A stretch of DNA of 64,000 nucleotides from an uncultured Draconibacterium sp. (GTDB lineage Bacteria; Bacteroidota; Bacteroidia; Bacteroidales; Prolixibacteraceae), in contig NZ_OY781981.1 in assembly GCF_963677565.1 (NCBI RefSeq), forward strand, positions 3,650,001 through 3,714,000, written 5' to 3'. Below, in pieces: positions 42,284 to 52,590 of the stretch. The notes under the pieces are model-generated. The model was not told the origin of the DNA, did not search any database, and saw only the letters and a program-made list of their open reading frames with translations. Position 1 is the first letter of the stretch; the number at the start of each line of letters is the position of its first letter. Position numbers and translations under genes: made by a program.

Positions 42284-43735
42284 ATGAAAACCACTAAGAA
42301 TAAAATGAATACTAAAATACAATTTACATTAACAGCCATCCTAGTATTGGCAATCAACATTATTTACGCACAAAAAGTAAATGTAATTTACACAACTCCA
42401 AACGAGCGTTGGGTAGAAGCAAAAAAAGTAGCTAAGACGGAAAAATCTGGCGATGTGGCCGATATTACCGTTTACACCGATGAAAAGCTTCAGGTGATTG
42501 ACGGCGTTGGCGGTGCTTTTAACGAGTTGGGTTGGACAGCTATTCAGGCCCTGCCAAAAGAAAAGCAGAACGAGATTTTCAAGGCCCTTTTTTCTGAGGA
42601 TGGATGTAATTTTTCCATGTGTCGCATTCCTTTGGGGGCAAGTGATTATGCCTTGAGTTACTACTCGAGCAACGATGTGCCCAAAGACTTTGCTATGCGC
42701 GATTTTAACATCGACCGCGACAAATTTATCCTGATTCCATACATCAAAGAGGCATTAAAAGTGCGTCCCGACCTAATGGTTTGGGCTTCTCCCTGGTCGC
42801 CTCCCGCCTGGATGAAAGTTAACGAGCACTATGGCATGAGCAGCGGCGAATTTGGAAATGCTGTTGATGGAAATAGAATGGATGAGGGCGCTCAAATTTT
42901 CAACAATGCCACCGCTTTTAAAATGCAGGAACGTTACCTGAAAGCCTATGCCCTTTATTTCTCGAAATTTGTTCAGGCATATAATAAGGAAGGCGTGCCG
43001 TTGTTCGCCATTCAACCTCAAAATGAAGTGGCTTTTCAACCCAATTGGCCAAGCTGTACCTGGCGCCCCGAAGATATGGCCTATTTTATTGGCGAGTTTT
43101 TAGGACCGCAATTTGAAAAAGATAATCTGGATGCTGAGATTTGGTTGGGTACTGTTAATGCCGGAAATCCACAATACGTAAGAACCATTTTGGAACATAA
43201 GACTGCACAAAAATACATTACAGGCGTTGGTTTCCAATGGGGTGGTGCAAAGTCGATTCCAACCATTAACAAAGAATTTAAAAACATTAAACTCATGCAA
43301 ACCGAAAATAAATGTGGGGAGCATGAAAACGATTGGACTTCAGTAGAACGTTCGTGGAAAGATATGATGCACTACATTGGCAACGGAGCCGGTTCGTACA
43401 TGTATTGGAACATGATTTTGGATGAAACCGGGAAAAGTGCCTGGGGGTGGCCGCAAAACTCTATGGTAGTTATCGATTCAAAATCGAAAGAGGTAACCTA
43501 TACCGACGAGTTTTACCTGTTTAAACACTTGTCGCATTTTGTGCAACCGGGCGACCACTTATTAAAATCGGAAGGCGAGAATGTTTTGGCATTTGAATTA
43601 GAAAATGGTCGCATTATGATGATGGTTTATAATCCTGAAGAAACAAGGAAAACCATAAATGTAAAAGTTGGTGAAAACACAATGTCGGCAGACTTGCAGC
43701 CAACTTCAATTAGTTCCGTAATTATTAATAAGTAA
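42284..43735 (+). CDS. GH30 family glycosidase
   Basis: 483 residues (an in-frame ATG at 42305 would give 476); type I signal ending IIYAQ. The GH30 pattern is complete: DGVGGAFNELGWTA (about 73-86), CRIPLGASDYALSYYS, ASPWSPPAWMK, acid/base E248 in IQPQNEVAFQPNW and nucleophile E341 in LMQTENKCG, then the side beta-structure wrapping the barrel. Family activities include beta-glucosidase, beta-xylosidase, beta-fucosidase and endo-beta-1,6-galactanase or -glucanase. Full length and clear acid residues argue for a working enzyme. 7 bp separate it from the propeller gene. Confidence 0.94.
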   Translation: MKTTKNKMNTKIQFTLTAILVLAINIIYAQKVNVIYTTPNERWVEAKKVAKTEKSGDVADITVYTDEKLQVIDGVGGAFNELGWTAIQALPKEKQNEIFKALFSEDGCNFSMCRIPLGASDYALSYYSSNDVPKDFAMRDFNIDRDKFILIPYIKEALKVRPDLMVWASPWSPPAWMKVNEHYGMSSGEFGNAVDGNRMDEGAQIFNNATAFKMQERYLKAYALYFSKFVQAYNKEGVPLFAIQPQNEVAFQPNWPSCTWRPEDMAYFIGEFLGPQFEKDNLDAEIWLGTVNAGNPQYVRTILEHKTAQKYITGVGFQWGGAKSIPTINKEFKNIKLMQTENKCGEHENDWTSVERSWKDMMHYIGNGAGSYMYWNMILDETGKSAWGWPQNSMVVIDSKSKEVTYTDEFYLFKHLSHFVQPGDHLLKSEGENVLAFELENGRIMMMVYNPEETRKTINVKVGENTMSADLQPTSISSVIINK

Positions 43736-43742
43736 TTGGCTT

Positions 43743-44837
43743 ATGAAAACAACAATAAGCATTGTATTTCTTGTTCTTTCAATCGCTGTAAACGCCCAAA
43801 ATAAGATATATAAAAATCTGGGCGAAGCTCCTGTTGGTGGCGGCCTCGAAATAGAAGAGTACTGGGTGTGGGGAAGCTCTGTGATTAAGGGTGACGATGG
43901 AAAGTACCACATGTATGCCTCGCGCTGGCCAAAGTATTTAAAATTCCACCCGGGGTGGATGATTGCCTCCGAAATTGTTCATGCCGTTTCTGATACGCCT
44001 GAGGGGCCTTATAAATTTAGCGATGTAGCACTTGGCTCTCGTGGTGCTCAATATTGGGATGGTCGTTCGTGCCACAACCCCAAAATTGTTAAATACGAAG
44101 ATGAATACATTCTGTACTACATGGGCTCAACACATCCTTTTGAAGAAGTAAAGGATAAAAATGCCGATGAACTTACATTGTCGAGCAAATGGTGTATTGC
44201 TGCGCGATGGGGAAAACGTGTGGGGGTAGCTACTTCAAAAAGCCCGTATGGGCCATGGAAACGTTTGGATGCTCCTGTTCTGGATGTAAAACCAAACAGT
44301 TTCTATAGCTTTTTAACCTCCAATCCATCGCCACTGATTAAAGAGGACGGATCGGTGGTTTTGCTTTTTAAAGGCCGTAGTTATAAAGAGGATGGAATTA
44401 AACATTCTAACATGTACATTGGGGTTGCAACAGCGCCGTCCTTCGCGGGGCCATACACCGTTATGGGCGACGAACCATTGTTCTCGGAAGAAAAGTTTGG
44501 TGTAGTTGAAGATCCTCACCTGTGGAGCGATGATGAAGGCTATCATATGATTGCAAAAGATATGTCGGGTAAAATCGGAGGTAGCCACCACGGAGGAATA
44601 CTGGCGCATTCAGAAGACGGAATAAACTGGGTGTTAGATGAATCGCCTCTGGCTTATACAAGGCAGATACAATGGAGTGATGGAAAAACCATAAAACAGG
44701 GGCAGTTAGAACGTCCTTTTGTGCTTGTTGAAAATGGCAAACCAACCCATATTTTCTTTGCTACAATGGATGGCCCGGGTGGTTTTGGAAACGGCACCAA
44801 AACCTGGAATATGGTGGTTCCTTTAAACAATAACTAA
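43743..44837 (+). CDS. Secreted five-bladed beta-propeller glycosidase, family unassigned (GH43/GH117-like)
   Basis: 364 residues; signal ending AVNAQ. Propeller blades are marked by VWGSSVIKGDDGKYHMYASR, HNPKIVKYEDEYILYYMG, TSKSPYGPWKRLDAP, NPSPLIKEDGSVVLLFKGRS, ATAPSFAGPY and VVEDPHLWSDDEGYHMI, giving candidate acids in the EDPHLW and WDGRS segments. I cannot place it in GH43, GH117 or GH130 with confidence; proteins of this kind are often called simply glycoside hydrolase. Function in the locus: an exo-glycosidase on a side branch is likely. Confidence 0.7.
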   Translation: MKTTISIVFLVLSIAVNAQNKIYKNLGEAPVGGGLEIEEYWVWGSSVIKGDDGKYHMYASRWPKYLKFHPGWMIASEIVHAVSDTPEGPYKFSDVALGSRGAQYWDGRSCHNPKIVKYEDEYILYYMGSTHPFEEVKDKNADELTLSSKWCIAARWGKRVGVATSKSPYGPWKRLDAPVLDVKPNSFYSFLTSNPSPLIKEDGSVVLLFKGRSYKEDGIKHSNMYIGVATAPSFAGPYTVMGDEPLFSEEKFGVVEDPHLWSDDEGYHMIAKDMSGKIGGSHHGGILAHSEDGINWVLDESPLAYTRQIQWSDGKTIKQGQLERPFVLVENGKPTHIFFATMDGPGGFGNGTKTWNMVVPLNNN

Positions 44838-44853
44838 TTTCTAAAGAAATAGA

Positions 44854-46548
44854 ATGAATTTATTAAAGATTTTTGCAATAGCAATGTTATTATCGTTTGC
44901 TTTAAATGGGTGTAAATTTGCAAAAGGACAAAACTCAAGACCTAACATTATTCTGATCATGTCGGATGACATGGGTTATTCCGATATTGGATGTTATGGT
45001 GGTTCAATCGACACGCCGAATCTGGATAAATTGGCAACGGATGGTTTACGTTTTACTCAATTTTACAATGGCGCTCGTTGTTGTCCAACAAGGGCATCGC
45101 TTTTAACCGGACTTTATCCGCACCAGGCTGGGATTGGCCACATGGTGGACGATAAAGGGTACGACGGCTACCGGGGCGATTTAAGCAACCGGGCTGTTAC
45201 CATTGCTGAGGTTTTAAAACAAGCAGGTTATTCTACTTATATGTCAGGCAAATGGCACGTTACTCCTTATGATCCCAATGACGACTACCCAACAAAAATC
45301 AATTGGCCTCTTCAGCGTGGTTTCGATAAATTTTTTGGTACGATTCGGGGAGCAGGAAGTTTTTACGATCCGGCCTCACTGGCCCGAGATAACGAATACA
45401 TTGTGCCGGATAGCGGATTTTATTATACCGATGCGATCTCTGATAATGCCGTTAATTTCATTGAATCGCACAGTAGCGATAAGCCTTTTTTCATGTACGT
45501 CGCGTATACCGCCGCCCACTGGCCCATGCAGGCAAAGCCCGAAGACATTGTCAAATACGAAGGTAGATTTGACGATGGATGGGAGGTTCTTCGTAAGGTG
45601 AAGTATGAACGGTTAAAAGAAATGGGAATAATTAGTCCTGATTGGAAACTTTCTGACAAGGATAATATTAAAGATTGGGAAGATGTGGAAATCAAAGCCT
45701 GGTATTGTTCCTTAATGGAAGTATATGCGGCTATGGTTGACTGTATGGACCAGGGCATTGGAAAAATAATAAACATGCTCGAAAAACAAGGGCTGAAAGA
45801 TAACACGCTGGTTTTCTTTTTGGAGGATAACGGAGGCTGTGCCGAACAAAAGGGGCTTTTTAACGAAATAAGGCCATATTATAACGATGTGATGGCCGAT
45901 GAAATTAAACCAATGGGCAAGGACGAACGACAAAGGGAAACGGTGCCACGGTATACCCGCGATGGGCGGCCTGTTTTTGGAGGGATAGGACTTGAACCAG
46001 GTGGTGATGCTTCGTACCTGGCGTACGACAGGCCATGGGCAAACGCGAGCAATACTCCATTTCGTATGTACAAACACTATGTTCATGAAGGTGGGATTGC
46101 TACGCCTTTAATTGTGCACTGGCCCGATGGTGTAAAAGCAAAAAATGAATTTCGTAAACAGCCTTCCCATATCATCGATATAATGGCTACCTGCGTGGAT
46201 GTAGCTAGTGCTGACTACCCCAAAACATACAATGGAAACTCCATTGTTCCTATGGCTGGAATAAGCCTTGTTCCTACTTTTAATAACAAGGAGCAGAAAG
46301 ATAGAATTCTTTGTTGGGAACACGAGGGCAACAAAGCCATTCGGGTGGGAGATTATAAACTGGTTTCACGTTGGGAAAAAGGCTCTGAGTATAACTGGGA
46401 ACTTTATAATATGGAAGCCGATCGCACCGAAACAAACAATTTGGCTGATGAAATGCCAGATAAAGTGCAGGATATGGAAACACAGTGGAAAGACTGGGCG
46501 AAAAAAAACATGGTGTTGACATGGAATGGCTTACAACATGTGGAATGA
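44854..46548 (+). CDS. Sulfatase, family S1, lipoprotein (arylsulfatase-like)
   Basis: 564 residues; lipobox ALNGC (Cys20). Motifs: MSDDMGYSDIGCYGG, formylglycine site C76-C-P-T-R80, GKWHVTP, FFLEDNGGCAEQKG. It is longer than the other sulfatases and has an insert around residues 310-400, rich in charged residues, before RPWANASNTPFRMYKHYVHEGG, a layout seen in arylsulfatase A-like subfamilies acting on sugar sulfates. It sits between the propeller enzyme and GH97. Confidence 0.93.
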   Translation: MNLLKIFAIAMLLSFALNGCKFAKGQNSRPNIILIMSDDMGYSDIGCYGGSIDTPNLDKLATDGLRFTQFYNGARCCPTRASLLTGLYPHQAGIGHMVDDKGYDGYRGDLSNRAVTIAEVLKQAGYSTYMSGKWHVTPYDPNDDYPTKINWPLQRGFDKFFGTIRGAGSFYDPASLARDNEYIVPDSGFYYTDAISDNAVNFIESHSSDKPFFMYVAYTAAHWPMQAKPEDIVKYEGRFDDGWEVLRKVKYERLKEMGIISPDWKLSDKDNIKDWEDVEIKAWYCSLMEVYAAMVDCMDQGIGKIINMLEKQGLKDNTLVFFLEDNGGCAEQKGLFNEIRPYYNDVMADEIKPMGKDERQRETVPRYTRDGRPVFGGIGLEPGGDASYLAYDRPWANASNTPFRMYKHYVHEGGIATPLIVHWPDGVKAKNEFRKQPSHIIDIMATCVDVASADYPKTYNGNSIVPMAGISLVPTFNNKEQKDRILCWEHEGNKAIRVGDYKLVSRWEKGSEYNWELYNMEADRTETNNLADEMPDKVQDMETQWKDWAKKNMVLTWNGLQHVE

Positions 46549-46663
46549 GTCCCCAGATATTTGAATTGCAAGAGAAAGAAAATTTGAATGATAGCGAGTT
46601 GGGGGGAAATTATAGAAATTAATAAAATGGACATACTGAAAATCTGAAAAGAATAAAGAAATT

Positions 46664-48658
46664 ATGGTACAAAAACAATTAGTTTATCTTCTGGTTTTAA
46701 CAACACTGTTTTTTGCTTGCAATAAACAACGCGAAATAACAGTGCAATCTCCCGACGGAGAAAAAGTTTTAACCGTCTTTCCAAAATCGGAAATTACAGA
46801 AAGTGGTCAGCTTTCATTTTCAGTAAAATATGGCGACCAAAGAATAATTTTGCCGTCGTCAATTGAAATTAAATCGCAGGACATCGATTTTAGTGCGCCA
46901 TTTTCAGTAAAAAACGTGAAGGAGAAATCGATACAAAACGAGTGGACAACCAACTTGGGTGAACGAAGCACAGTACCAGATAATTACAACGAAGCAAAAA
47001 TTTATCTGGAAAGCGAAACGGCAAAACTCAATTTAATTATTCGTGCTTATGATGAGGGGGTGGCTTTTGCCTACGAAGTGCCAGCTCAAAATAATCTGAC
47101 TGAGGTTAAAATCGATGATGAGTTGATTACATACCAGTTTGCTGAAAACCATTCGGTTTGGTCAACTCCGGAAAGAATACCCCGAAAGTTAACAGCACAG
47201 GGCGAAATCAATAAAATTCCTTTGTCGGAACTAAAAGTAGGTTGTGAAAGACCATTGCTTGTGGAAATTGCCGACGATGTAAAGATTGCCCTGGCCGAAG
47301 CCCGTTTGGTGGATTATGCACGTTTAAGTTTTGATGCGGGAAAGAAGTTCGAAAACAGTATTGTCTCAAGCCTCGATGGTAAAATAATAGACACCAAACA
47401 AGATCTGGTAAGTGGTGCGGTTGAAAATGAACGCAGCGAAGGAGCCAAAGTTGAAATGAAGCTTCCATTTAAATCGCCCTGGCGTGTGGTAATGATGGGA
47501 GAAAATTACGGGCAGTTACTGGAAAACAATTACATTCTTCAAAACTTAAATCCGCCGAGCGAAATTGAAGATGAATCGTGGATTACACCCGGTAAAGTAT
47601 TGCGCGAAGGAACCTTAACAACGCAGGGAGGTATGGCTGCCATCGATTTTGTGGCCAGCCACAACATGCAATACGTACATTTCGATGCCGGCTGGTACGG
47701 AAACGAAATGGACAATGCCTCGGATGCAACAACCGTTACCCTTGACCCAAAACGTTCGAAAGGACCTTTCGATATCGAAGCTATTACGGCTTACGCGAAA
47801 GAAAAAGGTGTTAAAGTAATGTTGTACGTAAACCGTCGTGCACTTGAGAAACAATTAGACGATATTTTGCCCTTATTTCAGGAATGGGGCATTGCCGGTA
47901 TTAAATATGGTTTTGTACGCGTTGGCGACCAAAATGCAACTACCTGGATGCACGAAGCTGTGAAAAAAACGGCGGCACATAAAATGGTGGTTGATGTGCA
48001 CGATGAATACCGACCAACCGGTTTTTCAAGAACTTACCCGAACCTGCTTACCCAGGAAGGCATCCGTGGCGATGAAGAAACAGTGCCAAACAACCACACA
48101 CTTATTACCATGTTTACACGTTCGTTAGCCGGAGCAGCCGACAACACCGTTTGTTACTATAATAAACGTGTAGAGAAAATGGGATCGCATGCTTCGCAGC
48201 TGGCAAAAACAGTTTGTCTTTTTAGCCCGCTGCAGTTTTTGTACTGGTACGATAAAGCACCTGCTGCACCTGTAAAAGACGATGCGCTTTGGGGGAACAC
48301 AAATACCATTGGAAACGAACCCGAACTGGAGTTTTTCAATAACGTACCAACTGTTTGGGACGAAACTAAAGTACTTGTTGCCGAAATAGGTGAAATAGGC
48401 GTTATAGCTCGTAGAAAAGGAGACGATTGGTGGATAGGTGGAATAAACGGCGAAACTGACCGTACAGTTGATGTTGACTTTTCATTCCTAAAAGAAGGTA
48501 CCAGCTATTCAGCAAAAATATACACCGACGATGAAACGGTAAAAACCAGAACACGTGTGCGAATTGAGGAAAAGCAATTAAATGCTGATTCTTCATTAAA
48601 TTTTGATGTAAAGGCCAACAATGGTTTTACTCTGCATATTCAACAAATTGATAAGTAA
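46664..48658 (+). CDS. GH97 family glycosidase (retaining alpha-galactosidase type), lipoprotein
   Basis: 664 residues; lipobox FFAC. N-terminal beta-sandwich QSPDGEKVLTVFP, PWRVVMMGENYGQLLENNYI, barrel start GKVLREGTLTTQGGMAAIDF, and MVVDVHDEYRPTGFSRTYPN with the aspartate that serves as nucleophile in retaining GH97 alpha-galactosidases. The run after it (EGIRGDEETVPNNHTLITMF) is shared with that clade. It differs strongly from the GH97 at 6485-8398. A sugar on an alpha-linkage (galactose or another residue of the glycan) is the probable target. A hairpin follows 9 bp after the stop. Confidence 0.92.
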   Translation: MVQKQLVYLLVLTTLFFACNKQREITVQSPDGEKVLTVFPKSEITESGQLSFSVKYGDQRIILPSSIEIKSQDIDFSAPFSVKNVKEKSIQNEWTTNLGERSTVPDNYNEAKIYLESETAKLNLIIRAYDEGVAFAYEVPAQNNLTEVKIDDELITYQFAENHSVWSTPERIPRKLTAQGEINKIPLSELKVGCERPLLVEIADDVKIALAEARLVDYARLSFDAGKKFENSIVSSLDGKIIDTKQDLVSGAVENERSEGAKVEMKLPFKSPWRVVMMGENYGQLLENNYILQNLNPPSEIEDESWITPGKVLREGTLTTQGGMAAIDFVASHNMQYVHFDAGWYGNEMDNASDATTVTLDPKRSKGPFDIEAITAYAKEKGVKVMLYVNRRALEKQLDDILPLFQEWGIAGIKYGFVRVGDQNATTWMHEAVKKTAAHKMVVDVHDEYRPTGFSRTYPNLLTQEGIRGDEETVPNNHTLITMFTRSLAGAADNTVCYYNKRVEKMGSHASQLAKTVCLFSPLQFLYWYDKAPAAPVKDDALWGNTNTIGNEPELEFFNNVPTVWDETKVLVAEIGEIGVIARRKGDDWWIGGINGETDRTVDVDFSFLKEGTSYSAKIYTDDETVKTRTRVRIEEKQLNADSSLNFDVKANNGFTLHIQQIDK

Positions 48659-48667
48659 AAAAGGCTT

Positions 48668-48709
48668 GGATGGCATCCCTCTGATTTGTAAAAAAAGGGG
48701 ATGCTATCC
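48668..48709 (+). terminator. Hairpin after GH97, possible partial terminator
   Basis: GGATGGCATCCC and GGGATGCTATCC pair with one G-T wobble around an 18-base loop, then TTTAAG. Only three T residues follow, so termination would be incomplete; it may reduce expression of the genes beyond. Confidence 0.45.
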
Positions 48710-48729
48710 TTTAAGTTGCAAAAAAAATC

Positions 48730-50073
48730 ATGATAATAAAACTAAAAATATTCATCATCCTAGTTAGCCTTGCAATTGCTTGCCAAGCTCAGGAGTTTAT
48801 TGAAATCGATAACCTTACTGACCTTAATTCCTATTGTAAAAAAGACAATGTAAAAATCAAACTAAAGCCAGGTAATTACCAAATTGATGATGCTGAAAGT
48901 ATTCGTTTTATGCAGTTTGCCGGAAACAACTCGCACTTCGATTTGACCGGATGCCGATTTATGATCGACACCAAACTGTTTAGCCGCACCGACCTGAAAA
49001 AAAGCAACGATGGTAACAGCATGTACTGTGCCATTGAAATTTCCGGGAACAATGTCATGCTGGAAGGTTTGTATATTGAAACTTACGGTGATCAGCCCGG
49101 CAGACAAAGCAAAAACAAGATCTTCAATATTGTGGGAGAGGATGTGACCCTTAAGAACGTTGAAGTACGAACTGCTGGTTCAAGTCCATGGGGATATGGT
49201 TATCTTTATGGTTTGGGTGGTGGCGATGTGCGAAAAATGAATGGTATTCGTGTAGGGTATCCTGCAAAAAATGTAAGACTAATTGCATGCAAAGTACACA
49301 TGCGCGCCATGGGGCATGCCATTTTTCTGCAAGGGGCTGAAAATACGGTAATAGAAGACTGCCACGTTGATGGGCTGCTTCGTACTACAGATGCAATGCT
49401 GGCTGAAACATCGGGCTATGGTTATGATAGGAATTTTTATGCCGGTAAAGGTGGCTACATAGAGGGAACTACGGTTGCTGAAGATGGAAAAATTCTTCCG
49501 GGAGAAATAATTTCTTTAAGCGAAGATGGGATTCGCATGTATCCTGAATATCATGGGCATAAAACAAAAAACACAACCATAAAAGATTGTACCGTTTTTC
49601 AAATGCGCCGGGGAATTTGCACGGGGCTCAGCACTTCGGGCGATAAGGTAATTAATTGCCAGGTGCACGATTGTGTGGCAGCCGGATTTAACGTGGGGAA
49701 TAACGATACACTAATGAATTGCAGTGCAAATGCCAAATATGCCGAAGCGCTTTGTGTCCCATACAAAAGTGCGAGAAATGCCTATGTTGACTTGGAAATT
49801 CTGGATAGCAGAAACGGAATGGCAAATAACTTATTGGCAGCAATAAACGGAACCGGACATCATATAATCTTAAAAACTTCAAATCCTGATTTTATACCCG
49901 GTTCTTTCAATATTGAATTGTCCACCTTGAATGGATATGCATTCTATCAGCGTTCGGGGGTGCATGCCACCAATATTACTTTGGATAACCAAACCGAAAC
50001 AAAGGTTTTGCTTTTGCCCGGGACTGAGAACCCCGATGTGAAAAGTGATGGGGTTGTGGAAAATAGAAATTAG
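48730..50073 (+). CDS. Right-handed beta-helix protein of unassigned family, exported
   Basis: 447 residues with a signal (LAIACQAQ; Cys18 may be lipidated). Repeated helix turns: VKIKLKPGNYQIDDAE, NNSHFDLTGCRFMI, NNVMLEGLYIETYGD, DVTLKNVEVRTAGS, NVRLIACKVHMRAMGHAIFL, NTVIEDCHVDGLLRTTDAM, NTTIKDCTVFQMRRGI, DKVINCQVHDCVAAGFNVGN. I recognise no CAZy family with certainty. The charged and aromatic residues of the SPWGYGYLYGLGGG and YGYDRNFYAGKGGY stretches may form the active site. Right-handed helices in such loci include lyases and GH28/GH110/GH120-like hydrolases. It is 71 bp after GH97 and 48 bp before GH95. Confidence 0.65.
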   Translation: MIIKLKIFIILVSLAIACQAQEFIEIDNLTDLNSYCKKDNVKIKLKPGNYQIDDAESIRFMQFAGNNSHFDLTGCRFMIDTKLFSRTDLKKSNDGNSMYCAIEISGNNVMLEGLYIETYGDQPGRQSKNKIFNIVGEDVTLKNVEVRTAGSSPWGYGYLYGLGGGDVRKMNGIRVGYPAKNVRLIACKVHMRAMGHAIFLQGAENTVIEDCHVDGLLRTTDAMLAETSGYGYDRNFYAGKGGYIEGTTVAEDGKILPGEIISLSEDGIRMYPEYHGHKTKNTTIKDCTVFQMRRGICTGLSTSGDKVINCQVHDCVAAGFNVGNNDTLMNCSANAKYAEALCVPYKSARNAYVDLEILDSRNGMANNLLAAINGTGHHIILKTSNPDFIPGSFNIELSTLNGYAFYQRSGVHATNITLDNQTETKVLLLPGTENPDVKSDGVVENRN

Positions 50074-50121
50074 AGTAAATAGCTGACATAATGCTGTATT
50101 TAATCAAAATTTGAAAACGAA

Positions 50122-52548
50122 ATGACGTATGGAAGTTCTGTCTTTTTAAGCTGCTTATTTATCTGTTTGGGTCTTGCATTTGTGGGTGCAGGTTTTACTC
50201 AAAATATTCAAGCTCCCGCTAAGTTGGAGCGAGTCTATACGGTGTGGGACAACGAGCCTTCTCCAAACCGAGGTGGCGATTTTAATATTAAAAAAGCACG
50301 TGGATATCCGTACGATGAAGACTGGGAATTGCGTTCGTACCCCATTGGCAATGGTTACATGGGCGCTAGTATTTTTGGAAGAACGGATACGGAACGCATT
50401 CAGCTTACCGAAAAAACATTAGCCAACGAGGGACTTTACGGCATTGGCGGATTAACAAGTTTTGCCGAGATTAATCTTGAGTTCAATCACCATAAACCAA
50501 TAAATTACAGCCGCTCGATTAATATCAACGAAGCCATTTCGTATGTAAATTACGTTTACGACGGTGTTGAATATACAAGAGAACATTTTATCAGCTATCC
50601 CGACAATGTGTTGGTGATTAAACTCAGCGCCAATAAAAAAGGTAAGCTCTCTTTCAAACTGAAGCCGGAAATTCCATATCTAAAAGATTCCACTCAAAAA
50701 AATACCCGAACCGGTAAAATCGAAGTTGAAAATGATTTGATTACAATGACTGGTTTTATCGAGCATTTTAGCGTGAATTACGAAGGACAAATAAAAGTAA
50801 TTCCCGATGGAGGGAAGCTTTCGTCGGCAAAAACAGGTGATAAGGCGGAGATAAGTGTAGCAAACGCTAACAGTGTGGTTTTGATCATTGCTGCCGGAAC
50901 AAATTACGAATTGAGCCAGGAGCTTTTCCTGGAAAATGTTCACAATAAAAAACTCGACCCGGAAAATTTCCCTCATAACAAGGTTAGTGGTTTAATAGAT
51001 GCTGCAGAGACAAAAGGATTCGAAAAGCTGAAAGAAACACATCTTCGCGATTATCGGAATTTATTTTCGAGGGTGGAGCTGAAATTTACCGACGAAATAC
51101 CGGAAGTGCCAACTAAAACTTTGTTAGAAAATTATAAGTCAGACACCACCAATAATTACCTCGAAGAATTGATGTTTCATTATGGTCGTTATTTATTGAT
51201 TTCAACCTCGCGAAAAGGAACACTTCCCTGCGGTTTGCAAGGTGTTTGGAGCCAGTATGAAGTAACTCCTTTTACAGGCGGCTTCTGGCACAATATCAAT
51301 GTGCAAATGAATTATTGGGGAGCGTTTAACTCCAACCTGGCTGAAACATTTACGCCTTATGTCGAATTTTTCGATGCTTATCTTCCAAAAGCTAAAAGTT
51401 TGGCAACCGACTACCTGAAGAAACATAATCCGCAAGCTTTAGCGAATGACAGCGTGGATAACGGATGGACAATTGGAACAGGTACCACGCCGCATAAAAT
51501 TGTTGGTCCTGGAGGTCATTCCGGTCCTGGAACCGGAGCATTAACCACCAAAATGTTTTGGGACTATTATGAGTTTACAATGGATACCACCTTTCTGCGC
51601 GAAAAGGCTTATCCTGCCATTTTCGGAATGAGTAAGTTTTTGTCGAAAACCTTAGTGCCGGAGGGAGACAGTCTTTTGCTTGTCAATCCTTCTGCATCGC
51701 CCGAGCAAAAGCACAACGGCGATAATTACATCACGGCAGGCACCACGTTTGATCAAGCTCTGGTGTGGGAAAACCACAACGACTTGTTAAAGGTATCTGA
51801 GATATTGAGTGTCGAGAACGATTTTATTGAAGCGGTTAAAAGTGAAATTACAAAACTCGATCCGATAATTATTGGTAAATCGGGACAGGTAAAAGAATTT
51901 CGGGAAGAGGAATACTATGGCGAAATTGGACAAAAACACCATCGTCACATTTCGCATCTTTGCGCACTATATCCCGGAACGCTTATCAACTCTACTACAA
52001 AAGATTGGATAGATGCTTCAATTGTAACGCTGGATTTAAGAGGAAACAATACAACCGGATGGGCAATGGCACACCGCATGAATGCCAGAGCCCGAACAAA
52101 AGAAGGCGAAAAAGCCCACCAGGTTTATTCGAAGTTTATTAAAGAAAGAACTTTACCCAATCTTTGGACAACCCATCCGCCATTCCAGATTGATGGCAAT
52201 TTTGGATGCATGGCCGGCGTTGCAGAGATGCTGTTGCAAAGTCACGAAGGGTACATCGAACCACTTGCCGCTCTGCCGAAAGCTTGGAGTAACGGAGAGT
52301 ACAGCGGCTTGGTTGCCAGGGGGAATTTTGAGATTTCGGTAGTTTGGAAAGATGGAAAGGCCTCTTCCATAGAGGTTCTTTCGCGTAGCGGAGGGAAGTG
52401 TAAATTGAAATACCCGGGAATTGCAAACGCCACGTTTAGCAATGAGACCGATATGGATATTGATATTGAAAGTAAAAGTTCTGAATTTTTATCGTTTGAA
52501 ACGAAAAAAGGGAAAAGGTATGTATTAAGCCTTCTTGGCACGAAATAG
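50122..52548 (+). CDS. GH95 alpha-L-fucosidase (or alpha-L-galactosidase)
   Basis: 808 residues with an N-terminal signal. GH95 features appear in order: WELRSYPIGNGYMGASIFG (from residue 68), LTEKTLANEG, an N-terminal beta region, then the (alpha/alpha)6 barrel with N391 and N393 in WHNINVQMNYW, catalytic acid E528 in NPSASPEQ, and D691 in FQIDGNFGCMAG, matching the Asn/Asn/Glu/Asp set of the Bifidobacterium inverting fucosidase. It releases terminal alpha-1,2-linked L-fucose or L-galactose. Together with GH29 it signals more than one fucose linkage in the substrate. Confidence 0.94.
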   Translation: MTYGSSVFLSCLFICLGLAFVGAGFTQNIQAPAKLERVYTVWDNEPSPNRGGDFNIKKARGYPYDEDWELRSYPIGNGYMGASIFGRTDTERIQLTEKTLANEGLYGIGGLTSFAEINLEFNHHKPINYSRSININEAISYVNYVYDGVEYTREHFISYPDNVLVIKLSANKKGKLSFKLKPEIPYLKDSTQKNTRTGKIEVENDLITMTGFIEHFSVNYEGQIKVIPDGGKLSSAKTGDKAEISVANANSVVLIIAAGTNYELSQELFLENVHNKKLDPENFPHNKVSGLIDAAETKGFEKLKETHLRDYRNLFSRVELKFTDEIPEVPTKTLLENYKSDTTNNYLEELMFHYGRYLLISTSRKGTLPCGLQGVWSQYEVTPFTGGFWHNINVQMNYWGAFNSNLAETFTPYVEFFDAYLPKAKSLATDYLKKHNPQALANDSVDNGWTIGTGTTPHKIVGPGGHSGPGTGALTTKMFWDYYEFTMDTTFLREKAYPAIFGMSKFLSKTLVPEGDSLLLVNPSASPEQKHNGDNYITAGTTFDQALVWENHNDLLKVSEILSVENDFIEAVKSEITKLDPIIIGKSGQVKEFREEEYYGEIGQKHHRHISHLCALYPGTLINSTTKDWIDASIVTLDLRGNNTTGWAMAHRMNARARTKEGEKAHQVYSKFIKERTLPNLWTTHPPFQIDGNFGCMAGVAEMLLQSHEGYIEPLAALPKAWSNGEYSGLVARGNFEISVVWKDGKASSIEVLSRSGGKCKLKYPGIANATFSNETDMDIDIESKSSEFLSFETKKGKRYVLSLLGTK

Positions 52549-52590
52549 AAGATTGTACAAATTAGGCTAAAACTTAGATAATAGAAAAGT

